This document shows positions 25,841 to 32,275 of a stretch of DNA of 64,000 nucleotides, one piece after another. Within the stretch, counting starts at the first letter, position 1, and every line of letters begins with the position of its first letter. The DNA lies in contig JAJDYU010000085.1 of NCBI GenBank assembly GCA_022825005.1, positions 1-64,000 on the forward strand, in the 5' to 3' direction. A model generated the notes under the pieces. That model did not search any database, had not been told where the DNA came from, and worked only from the letters and a program-made list of their open reading frames with translations. The position numbers and the translations under genes were made by a program. The DNA is from Acidimicrobiia bacterium. Lineage in GTDB: Bacteria > Actinomycetota > Acidimicrobiia > Acidimicrobiales > Bin134.

Positions 25841-26104
25841 TCAGCGGGACCGGTAAGCGCTGCGACGGTGGTCGACGCGGTGAACGAGGACGGTGTTCTC
25901 GGAGTCGAGGATCTCATAGATGATTCGGTAGTCGCCTCGACGGGCAGAGAAGAGGCCTTCAAAGTCCCAGAGCAGAGGCTTCCCAGCTTGGCGCGGGTTC
26001 TCGGCAATCAGACCGAAAATGGCCTCCATGGCCGCCCAATACACCTTGTCTGGCAGACGACCTAAATCTCTATGCCCCTCTGGAGTGATGTCGACTTCAT
26101 GCAC
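25841..26104 (-). CDS. RelE/ParE-family toxin
   Basis: An 87-residue RelE-superfamily protein, a ribosome-dependent mRNA interferase or gyrase poison depending on subtype. The fold signature GLFSARRGDYRIIYEILDS, followed by VLVHRVDHRRSAYR, is the typical core and C-terminal Arg/His/Tyr-rich strand of RelE toxins. The start overlaps the end of the Phd-type antitoxin gene by 8 nt, giving the common antitoxin-first order. It is complete, with the expected basic residues, so the module may be active. Confidence 0.9.
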   Translation of the reverse strand: MHEVDITPEGHRDLGRLPDKVYWAAMEAIFGLIAENPRQAGKPLLWDFEGLFSARRGDYRIIYEILDSENTVLVHRVDHRRSAYRSR

Positions 26105-26366
26105 TGGTGTCCCTGAGATGGTCGCGCAGGCGCATCCGCTGACCTGCCTCGGCTTCGGCCCGAGACTTGCGGAGCGAGGCCACCAGTTCGGGATCCCTCA
26201 TAATGTCCAAGGTCTCTTCCAAGGATTCGAGATAGTCGCAGTTGACCAGCATGAACGAAGGGCGCCCGTTGCGAGTCACCATGATCCGATCGCGTTCCTG
26301 CTCAACTCGGTCGGCAAGTTCCGACAGGTGACTCTTGACTTCGGAAAACGGCAATATCGATTCCAT
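26097..26366 (-). CDS. Phd/YefM-family antitoxin
   Basis: An 89-residue antitoxin that should bind and neutralise the RelE-like toxin and repress the operon. The N-terminal SEVKSHLSELADRVEQERDR and IMVTRNGRPSFMLVNCDYLE segments are diagnostic of Phd/YefM DNA-binding domains. The C-terminal part (RKSRAEAEAGQRMRLRDHL) is the toxin-binding helix. It is first in the two-gene operon, and a small palindrome directly before its ATG (26368-26383) is a likely operator. Confidence 0.9.
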   Translation of the reverse strand: MESILPFSEVKSHLSELADRVEQERDRIMVTRNGRPSFMLVNCDYLESLEETLDIMRDPELVASLRKSRAEAEAGQRMRLRDHLRDTSA

Positions 26367-26367
26367 T

Positions 26368-26383
26368 GGTCATAATTCTGACC
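26368..26383. promoter_or_regulatory. Candidate operator of the RelE/Phd operon
   Basis: GGTCA TAATTC TGACC is a 5-bp inverted repeat with a 6-nt AT-rich centre, beginning one base upstream of the antitoxin ATG. A direct repeat TCAGAA is nearby on the minus strand. Phd/YefM antitoxins bind short palindromes at this kind of place. The role is inferred from position. Confidence 0.4.
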
Positions 26384-26419
26384 TGTTCTGATCCGAGTGG
26401 CAAGCATCTTTCTGGATGA

Positions 26420-27289
26420 CTATCGAATCCGCATGCCGCCTCGGACTGTCACAGGCTGATTCAGCAGTTCTTGGCCATCGCTGCATTGATCGAGTCCAGG
26501 GCAGCCCCTACAAGTGAAGTAGGAAGGGGTGCGTTCAAGTCCATCCAGGCTTCGCGACGAAGCCGTTATGACTGCCCGCGCGACTGATTCAGCGGTGTGG
26601 ATTCCGCGCTCTAGGAGTTCTGGAATCACCAATTCTCGTGCGTTGCGGCGGGCAAGGTCCACCAGCAGCACACTTTCTGGGACCCTCCCCTTAGCGGCAA
26701 CGTAGATGACCGCCGCATAGGCAGCCTTCGCTTCTGCGGAATCTGTGGCCGGAGCCGCCATCACCAAGTTGCCAGTTTCCATAACAGTGTCGATGGTGGC
26801 TTCGAGGCGCAGCCCGCGATTTGGGTACTGCCATTCGACACGTTCACCGCCCTTCCAGCCAGACATGTCCGGATGGCCAAGCACTGAGGACAGCCTCGCG
26901 TTCCAGCTAATGGACATGGACGCGAGACGAGCTCGCTGCGGCTCATCAATCTCTTGCCACACATATCTGTAGAGCCAGTCAAGTTGTCTTGGGCGCTCAT
27001 TTTCTTCCTTGAGAGCCATAAGGGTTGCCACCACAGCGCCCCTAGGCGAGTCATCGCGGTGAAGTGAGTCTCGCGCTAGCGTTTTGAACGTCTTGAAGAC
27101 GTCGGGGTTGAAGCCATCGTTGTTGAACACATGGGCGGCGCATGATGCCTCACACAACGACGCATTCGTTGCGTCGAAGTCTTTGACAATGTGCAAGTCA
27201 GCTTTCCTGCGAGGTCTCTCCGTGCACTGGAGGGCAGCAGGCTCCAGCCGTTCAATGAGTGCACCCTCGACATCCATAGCAGCTACCAC
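26420..27289 (-). CDS. RecB-like Fe-S protein, probably catalytically inactive partner
   Basis: I do not recognise a named family. The 289-residue protein has N-terminal cysteines (Cys46/Cys50 in LCEASCAAH) and a C-terminal C-x2-C-x5-C set (YFTCRGCPGLDQC, Cys260/263/269). This is the layout of the Fe-S-stapled RecB/Cas4 nuclease fold. Between them, LRLEATIDTVMETGNLVMAA and AKAAYAAVIYVAAKGRVP follow the strand-helix order of that fold, but the D-x(n)-ExK acids are not seen, so the active site looks degenerate. The gene overlaps the upstream RecB-like gene by 7 nt, suggesting a heterodimer. GC content is lower than in the metabolic genes, consistent with acquired DNA. Confidence 0.55.
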   Translation of the reverse strand: MVAAMDVEGALIERLEPAALQCTERPRRKADLHIVKDFDATNASLCEASCAAHVFNNDGFNPDVFKTFKTLARDSLHRDDSPRGAVVATLMALKEENERPRQLDWLYRYVWQEIDEPQRARLASMSISWNARLSSVLGHPDMSGWKGGERVEWQYPNRGLRLEATIDTVMETGNLVMAAPATDSAEAKAAYAAVIYVAAKGRVPESVLLVDLARRNARELVIPELLERGIHTAESVARAVITASSRSLDGLERTPSYFTCRGCPGLDQCSDGQELLNQPVTVRGGMRIR

Positions 27290-28254
27290 GGCTCCTCCTC
27301 GGCTGAGTCAGCATCTTCGTCTACCTGGTGACCTGCCATGAGTAGTGCCTCCTCCAGATGTTCGTCCGAAATGTCCGGACACTGCTCTGCGAGGTCGCAG
27401 AATGTGCAGTGAAGCCCGGTGGTGGTCAATGGCCATCTGGCTGCTGCCACGGATTCATCCACAGCTCGACAACGACGGGCGGTATTGACTACAAGACTCG
27501 CAGCACGATCGAGGAGTTCTATGTTGACAGGAAGCGAAAAGGTGTTGGGAAGAGGAAGTAGAGATATCCCAACAACGAGAGCTGGTGCGACTCCCGCACT
27601 TAGGGATTCAACGAGTGCGTAGAAGGCGAGTTCATCTCCGATGCCATGTCCTTTGCCTGACTTGACCTCGACGACTATTCGTTCAGTTCCCAACACAATG
27701 AGGTCTGGTCGTGCCGATAAGACAACATCGGCTGCAAGGTCGACGAATGTCAGATTCTGGGAAACCACCGTAAAGGAGCGCAGGTCGCCGATGGAGCCCT
27801 TTAATCCCTCGCACCGGGTTTCGACAAGTTGGTCGTGGTCCTTCTTATGCAATGTGCTGAGAGCGTGGTACCAGTCTCCAAGCTCTGGGTCCTCGACGCG
27901 CAGTGGCTCAGCGATGGCGTGGCCCCAGGCCCCCTGTAATGGCTGACCGCTCTTGCTGTATCTATGAGGTGTGTCAGGAGCAGTGGCAATTGTAGGGGCG
28001 GCCGCGTCGACTACTCGGCCAAGAGCAATGTGCTCGTTCATTGGAACAGGACCGCCTCCGAGCAACTGAGCATTGCAAGCCTGACCTCTTCTAAGCCGGT
28101 CCTTGGTGATCTTCAGAGGGTCCCCCGGTCGGTCCCAACCTGCGAGTGTTTCTTCGAGTTCGCTATTGAGACCAGCGCGGAGGTCTGAGATCTCCCGCTC
28201 GCTGATCGCTGTTGGAACGGCCGTTTCTACGACCTCTTGTAAATTCGTCGACAT
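27283..28254 (-). CDS. RecB/Cas4-like PD-(D/E)XK nuclease with Fe-S cysteines
   Basis: A 323-residue protein with a clear PD-(D/E)XK core, ARPDLIVLGTERIVVEVKSG, placing Asp184, Glu196 and Lys198 in the active site. The RecB-family helix ELAFYALVES follows. A C-terminal C-x2-C-x5-C (HCTFCDLAEQC, Cys283/286/292) plus an N-terminal Cys60 would form the Fe-S staple of Cas4/AddB-type nucleases. No helicase or CRISPR is nearby. The ATG at 28254 begins MSTNLQEVV; a longer frame exists upstream but runs into the divergent intergenic region. It forms a two-gene unit with the degenerate homolog downstream. A role in DNA processing or phage defence is plausible but unproven. Confidence 0.7.
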   Translation of the reverse strand: MSTNLQEVVETAVPTAISEREISDLRAGLNSELEETLAGWDRPGDPLKITKDRLRRGQACNAQLLGGGPVPMNEHIALGRVVDAAAPTIATAPDTPHRYSKSGQPLQGAWGHAIAEPLRVEDPELGDWYHALSTLHKKDHDQLVETRCEGLKGSIGDLRSFTVVSQNLTFVDLAADVVLSARPDLIVLGTERIVVEVKSGKGHGIGDELAFYALVESLSAGVAPALVVGISLLPLPNTFSLPVNIELLDRAASLVVNTARRCRAVDESVAAARWPLTTTGLHCTFCDLAEQCPDISDEHLEEALLMAGHQVDEDADSAEEEPW

Positions 28255-28382
28255 CCCCAATTGTTTACACCCGAGGTGTGACACATTGTCCGAGCTCGAT
28301 TCGGCAGCCAGTGTGAATTGCCCTGATTTTGACCAGGTGCCGCAGCCCGGTGGCATCATGGGCCTCTCAAAGGGGAGGACGT

Positions 28383-29483
28383 ATGGCCGTAGAAATGGCG
28401 ATCTGGCGAATGACTGAGGATGGTCCGCTGCCGCTGGAATTGTCTCCTCTCGACGCCGAGCGCCGTCTCGAAGAAATGCTTGAGGAAGATCCCAGCATAT
28501 GTGGGACAGACTTGCTGATTCTTGGGAGGCAGGTCCGGTCCGATCATGGGAGACCCCTGGATCTTCTCGCCATCGATGGAGAGGGCCGCACCCATGTGCT
28601 TGAGCTGAAGCGTCATCGCACGCCTCGAGATGTCGTCGCCCAGACGCTGGACTACGGATCATGGGTGGCCGGCCTGAGCCTTGATCGCCTCGAGCAGATA
28701 TATCTGGACTACACAGACGGTAAGAAGAAGCTCGGTGATGCCTTCGCTGAGCGATTCGACTGTCCACTGCCGGATGTCGTGAATGGGCAGCAACAGTTCA
28801 CAATTGTTGCGTCCGAGCTCGACCCGGATTCGGAACGCATCGTGGAATTCCTGGCAGAGTCCTACGGGGTGCCAATCAACGCCGTCTTCTTCCGCCACTT
28901 CAATGAAGGCGACCGCCAATACCTCGCTCGGACATGGCTACTCGACCCGGAGCAGACCGAAGCCAAGGCTGGCCGGTCGGCACGCAGCAAGTCCCAGCCA
29001 TGGAACGGCCAGGACTTCTACGTGGTGCTTGGGGGAGTCGAAGATGGACGTTGGCCGATTGCGCGCGACTTCGGGCTTCTCAACGGTGGCGGAGGACCGC
29101 GATACTGGAAGCCATTAGGGCACCTGAAACCGGGACATCGTGTGTTTGCCCATGTAGCCGGTGCGGGTTATGTAGGAATCGGCAAAGTGACTGGCGAGAT
29201 GATCTTGGCCCGCGACGCGAAAGTTGATGTCGCAGGTGAGCTCCAGTCGGTCTTGGACCAGGAAGACCCAAGTGTCGAATGGTGGAGAGAGGGCGTGCTC
29301 TCGGATGACCTAGACCTGGCTGAGAGGGTCGTGCCGGTTGAATGGATTGACACGCGGTCCCTTGATGAGGCCGTTTGGGAGAAGGGTTTGTTCGCGTCAC
29401 AGTGGACCGTCTGCAAACTTCGTGACGAACGCACTATCGCTACCGTCGAAGCGGCGTTTGGTATCGACGAGACAACTGGCTGA
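28383..29483 (+). CDS. NucS-like (DUF91-type) endonuclease with C-terminal PUA/EVE-like domain
   Basis: The 366-residue protein starts at an ATG after AGGGGAGG. Its N-terminal domain has the NucS-type nuclease core: GRQVRSDHGRPLDLLAIDGE, then HVLELKRHRTPRDVVAQTLD, giving Asp60, Glu74, Lys76 and Gln87. After about residue 200 there is a second domain, FYVVLGGVEDGRWPIARDFG and LKPGHRVFAHVAGAGYVGIG, which looks like a PUA-like barrel of the EVE kind that can recognise modified bases. True NucS mismatch nuclease has its barrel at the N-terminus, so this is a different architecture. It is divergent from the RecB-like pair; the 128-nt gap between them (28255-28382) contains only a weak ACACC/GGTGT repeat. 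Confidence 0.7.
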   Translation: MAVEMAIWRMTEDGPLPLELSPLDAERRLEEMLEEDPSICGTDLLILGRQVRSDHGRPLDLLAIDGEGRTHVLELKRHRTPRDVVAQTLDYGSWVAGLSLDRLEQIYLDYTDGKKKLGDAFAERFDCPLPDVVNGQQQFTIVASELDPDSERIVEFLAESYGVPINAVFFRHFNEGDRQYLARTWLLDPEQTEAKAGRSARSKSQPWNGQDFYVVLGGVEDGRWPIARDFGLLNGGGGPRYWKPLGHLKPGHRVFAHVAGAGYVGIGKVTGEMILARDAKVDVAGELQSVLDQEDPSVEWWREGVLSDDLDLAERVVPVEWIDTRSLDEAVWEKGLFASQWTVCKLRDERTIATVEAAFGIDETTG

Positions 29484-29564
29484 TCGAAGAAGAAGAGATA
29501 CCTTGCCACTCCGGACAGTGGCGGCAAAAGGTAAGGCAAGGGGCTCGTGATGATCCTGTGATGG

Positions 29565-30392
29565 TCACGGCGTGAGCAGCTGGCCGAGGCGGCGGCTGGC
29601 TATGGCGGCGCCGACGGCGGCTAGGGACAGCAGGTAGGCAATGTGGACGACCAGGTCCATGCTGATGTCGCCGGCGATGAAGGCTCGCTCCATGGCGACG
29701 CCGTGGTAGAGGGGGGTGGCCTGGACCAGGAACTGGACGGCGCGGGGGTAGGTGTCGAGCGGGAAGAAGGTGGCGGAGAACAGGAATTGCACGATGAGGG
29801 GCACGGTCACCAAGTCGAGGTCGTTCCAGCTTCGCATGTAGCTGGTGGCGGCCATGCCCAATGCAGCGAAGGTGAAGCCGATGAGGGTGGCGCCAGGCAG
29901 GGCGGCGATGGCCCACGGGGAGTCCACCAAGCCGAGCCCGGCCATGATGCCCAGGAAGCCGCCGGAGTAGAGGGTGGCCCGCAGCACCGACCAGCCCATC
30001 TCGCCCAGGGCCAGGTCCACCACCCCCACCGGGGTGGCCAGCACCGCGTCGTAGATCTTGGCCCAGGTGAGCTTGTAGTACATGTTCATGGTGCTGTCGT
30101 AGAAGGTGCCGTTCATGGCCGAGGTGGCCAGCAGTCCCGGGGCCACGAACGTGCGGTAGTCGACGGTGCGCCCTCCCACGGTCACGTCGCCCACCAGCTC
30201 GCCTATGCCGATGCCAATGGACAGCAGGTAGAAGACCGGCTCGAAGAACCCCGACAGCAGCGTGACCCAGGTGCGCCTATACACGGTGATGTTGCGCTCC
30301 ACGACGCGGGCGAATCGCCGTGACGGCAACAAGCCGGCCGTCGCGGCCAATCCCAGCCGATTGGGGCGGCGCCCTTGGCCCACCAGGCTCAT
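29565..30392 (-). CDS. ABC-2 type exporter permease (second subunit)
   Basis: A 275-residue inner-membrane protein of the ABC-2 (NodJ/DrrB-like) family with about six hydrophobic helices, including WVTLLSGFFEPVFYLLSIGI near the N-terminus and LVTVPLIVQFLFSATFFPLD in the fifth helix region. The family motif at the end, FLVQATPLYHGVAMERAF, is the typical P-(L)-Y/W-H-G segment. Its ATG at 30392 overlaps the stop of the first permease by 4 nt; the frame is open further upstream, but only this start fits. The two permeases probably form a heterodimer driven by the ATPase at 31183-32130. Cargo unknown. Confidence 0.88.
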   Translation of the reverse strand: MSLVGQGRRPNRLGLAATAGLLPSRRFARVVERNITVYRRTWVTLLSGFFEPVFYLLSIGIGIGELVGDVTVGGRTVDYRTFVAPGLLATSAMNGTFYDSTMNMYYKLTWAKIYDAVLATPVGVVDLALGEMGWSVLRATLYSGGFLGIMAGLGLVDSPWAIAALPGATLIGFTFAALGMAATSYMRSWNDLDLVTVPLIVQFLFSATFFPLDTYPRAVQFLVQATPLYHGVAMERAFIAGDISMDLVVHIAYLLSLAAVGAAIASRRLGQLLTP

Positions 30393-31183
30393 TCGTACAG
30401 CCTCTTGGTAAAGGTCCGGCTGGCTATCAGCGTGCCGGCGAGTATGAGCGCCACCAGATAGGCCAGATGCCCGGCTAACTCCCAGTTCACTCCGCTGCCG
30501 GTGCTCAGCGCCCGGCACAGCCTCACTCCGTGCCACACCGGGGTGAGCCAGGCGAGCTGCTCGAGCACGATGGGGAGTTGGGATACCGGATAGAAGATCC
30601 CCGAGAACAAGAACATGGGCATGATCACGAATCGGGTGTAGGTGCTGAAGTTGTCGGCATTGATCCGGGTGGCGACGAAGGCCGCGGTGGGAGTGGCGAA
30701 GGCCATGCCGCACAGGGCGGAGCAGAACGGGGCCAACACCGCCAGCGGCGAAGAGACTGAGCCGAAGGCGGCCATGACCCCCAAGAACACGAAGCTGGCC
30801 AAAGTCACCCGGAAGGCCATGTAGGCAAAGTGGCCCAGCAGGATGTCGCGGCCCCGCAGCGGGGAAGCGGCCATGGCCATATAGGTGCGATACCACTTGA
30901 AGCCGCCCAGCACTGGATAGGTGGATTCATTGACCGCCAGCATCATGGCGTTGCCGGCCAACAGCCCAGGGGCCAGGAAGTCCAGATAATCAAGCCCGCC
31001 CAAGTCGCGACCGGAACCGACCTCGGCATCGACGAGCGAGCCCAGGCCCAATCCCATGGCCGCCAAAAACAGGACCGGGCTCAAGAAGCTGGTGAGAATC
31101 GATCCCTTCCAGTTGCGGCGATACGTAAGGAGCCAGTACTCCACCGCCAGCCTTGTACTGGGAACCACCGCGGCGCGGGCCAT
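30389..31183 (-). CDS. ABC-2 type exporter permease (first subunit)
   Basis: A 264-residue ABC-2 family membrane protein with a basic cytosolic N-terminus (VEYWLLTYRRNWKGSILTSF), about six membrane helices and the conserved LEQLAWLTPVWHGVRLCRAL segment near the end. Sequence and motif order parallel the second permease, as in NodJ/DrrB-type pairs. The ATG overlaps the ATPase stop by one base (TGATG), so the operon is translationally coupled: ATPase, permease 1, permease 2. Likely export of a lipid, polyketide or polysaccharide precursor, but no biosynthetic genes flank it to specify which. Confidence 0.88.
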   Translation of the reverse strand: MARAAVVPSTRLAVEYWLLTYRRNWKGSILTSFLSPVLFLAAMGLGLGSLVDAEVGSGRDLGGLDYLDFLAPGLLAGNAMMLAVNESTYPVLGGFKWYRTYMAMAASPLRGRDILLGHFAYMAFRVTLASFVFLGVMAAFGSVSSPLAVLAPFCSALCGMAFATPTAAFVATRINADNFSTYTRFVIMPMFLFSGIFYPVSQLPIVLEQLAWLTPVWHGVRLCRALSTGSGVNWELAGHLAYLVALILAGTLIASRTFTKRLYE

Positions 31184-32130
31184 CAGTCCACCAGCGAGCG
31201 GCCGGTCAGGTGCAAGAACACGTCTTCGAGGGTGCTGCGGCGGACCAGCACGCTCTCATGCTCGACCTCGCCGAGCAGGGCAACCAGCCGTTCGCCCTGA
31301 TCCGTGTAGAGCAGTACCCGATCGGGCAGCTCCTCTACCCGTTCATAGAGCTCCTCCCTCGCCTGCGCTTCGGGGCTCTCGCCCAACCGGCGCAACGCTT
31401 CAGCCATCACGGTCACCTGGCCGTGGGTTCGCACTTCCACCACTTCTCGGGTGGAGTAGCGCTCGATGAGCTGGCGGGGCGATCCCTCGGCCACGATCTT
31501 GCCCCGGTCCATCACCACCAGGCGGTCGCAGAGCTGCTCGGCCTCGTCCATGTAGTGGGTGGTGAGCACCTGGGTGACCCCTTGGCGCTTGAGGGTCCAC
31601 AGCCGCTCCCACACCACGTGGCGAGCCTGGGGATCGAGGCCAGTGGTGGGTTCGTCGAGCAGCAGCACCTCGGGTTCGCTGATCAGCGCCCGGGCGATGG
31701 TGAGGCGGCGCTTCATGCCTCCCGACAGCGGCTCAACGTGATCATTGGCCCGCTCGCTGAGCTGCACAAACTCCAATAGCTCAGCTATCCGAGGGCGCAG
31801 CACGGCGCGGGGAAGGTCGAAGTAGCGGCCGTACACGTACAGGTTCTCGGCCACCGACAGCTCTTCGTCGAGGTTGTCCTGCTGGGGGACCACCCCAAGA
31901 TGAGAGCGGATCTTTGTTCCCTCGCGGGCAGGGTCCATGCCCAAGATGCGCAGGGCGCCACCGGTGGGGTCGGACACACAGCCGATCATCCTCATTGTGG
32001 ACGACTTGCCCGCGCCGTTGGGTCCCAAAAAGCCGAACACCTCGCCTCGTTCGACCTCGAAGTCGATGCCGTCGACCGCGGTGAAGTCGCCAAACTGCTT
32101 GGTCAGCCCCCACGCTGCGATCAAAGACAC
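31183..32130 (-). CDS. ABC exporter ATP-binding subunit (NodI/DrrA-like)
   Basis: A 315-residue ATPase that energises the two downstream permeases. Walker A is GFLGPNGAGKSSTMRMI, the Q-loop region is GVVPQQDNLDEELSVAEN, the signature is VEPLSGGMKRRLTIARAL, and Walker B is PEVLLLDEPTTGLDPQARH, followed by the switch His in VLTTHYMDEAEQLCDRL. The roughly 90-residue C-terminal extension is typical of the DrrA/NodI class. It is divergent from the old-yellow-enzyme gene across 141 nt that contain a short upstream frame but no obvious operator. Confidence 0.95.
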   Translation of the reverse strand: MSLIAAWGLTKQFGDFTAVDGIDFEVERGEVFGFLGPNGAGKSSTMRMIGCVSDPTGGALRILGMDPAREGTKIRSHLGVVPQQDNLDEELSVAENLYVYGRYFDLPRAVLRPRIAELLEFVQLSERANDHVEPLSGGMKRRLTIARALISEPEVLLLDEPTTGLDPQARHVVWERLWTLKRQGVTQVLTTHYMDEAEQLCDRLVVMDRGKIVAEGSPRQLIERYSTREVVEVRTHGQVTVMAEALRRLGESPEAQAREELYERVEELPDRVLLYTDQGERLVALLGEVEHESVLVRRSTLEDVFLHLTGRSLVD

Positions 32131-32236
32131 GCAGGGAGACTACGGCCATGCCAGGACTGGCTAGCAGTTTTATGCTGAGAGCTCTTCGGATCAGCCCCAA
32201 TCTGACCCGATTACTCCGATGGGCAATGATGGGGCC

Positions 32237-32275
32237 ATGAGCTATAAGCACCCATTGGTTAGGAGCATCCAATGA
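32237..32275 (+). other. Short upstream open frame overlapping the next start codon
   Basis: ATG at 32237 opens a 12-codon frame (MSYKHPLVRSIQ) whose TGA overlaps the ATG of the old-yellow-enzyme gene at 32272 (AATGAG). Its first residues, MSYKHP, resemble the real gene start, MSYEHL, suggesting a duplicated start region. It could couple translation or be a decaying copy. No ribosome site is evident. Expression is not known. Confidence 0.35.

Noticed and set aside
27283-28767. A longer, 494-codon version of the RecB-like gene
   Set aside because: The extra N-terminal 171 codons overlap the divergent nuclease gene and its promoter region and look non-coding (Arg/Ser/His-rich); the ATG at 28254 is preferred.
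29484-29564. Nested imperfect hairpins between the nuclease and exporter genes, considered as a bidirectional terminator
   Set aside because: Stems are only 5-7 bp with long loops and no T-run; too weak to annotate.
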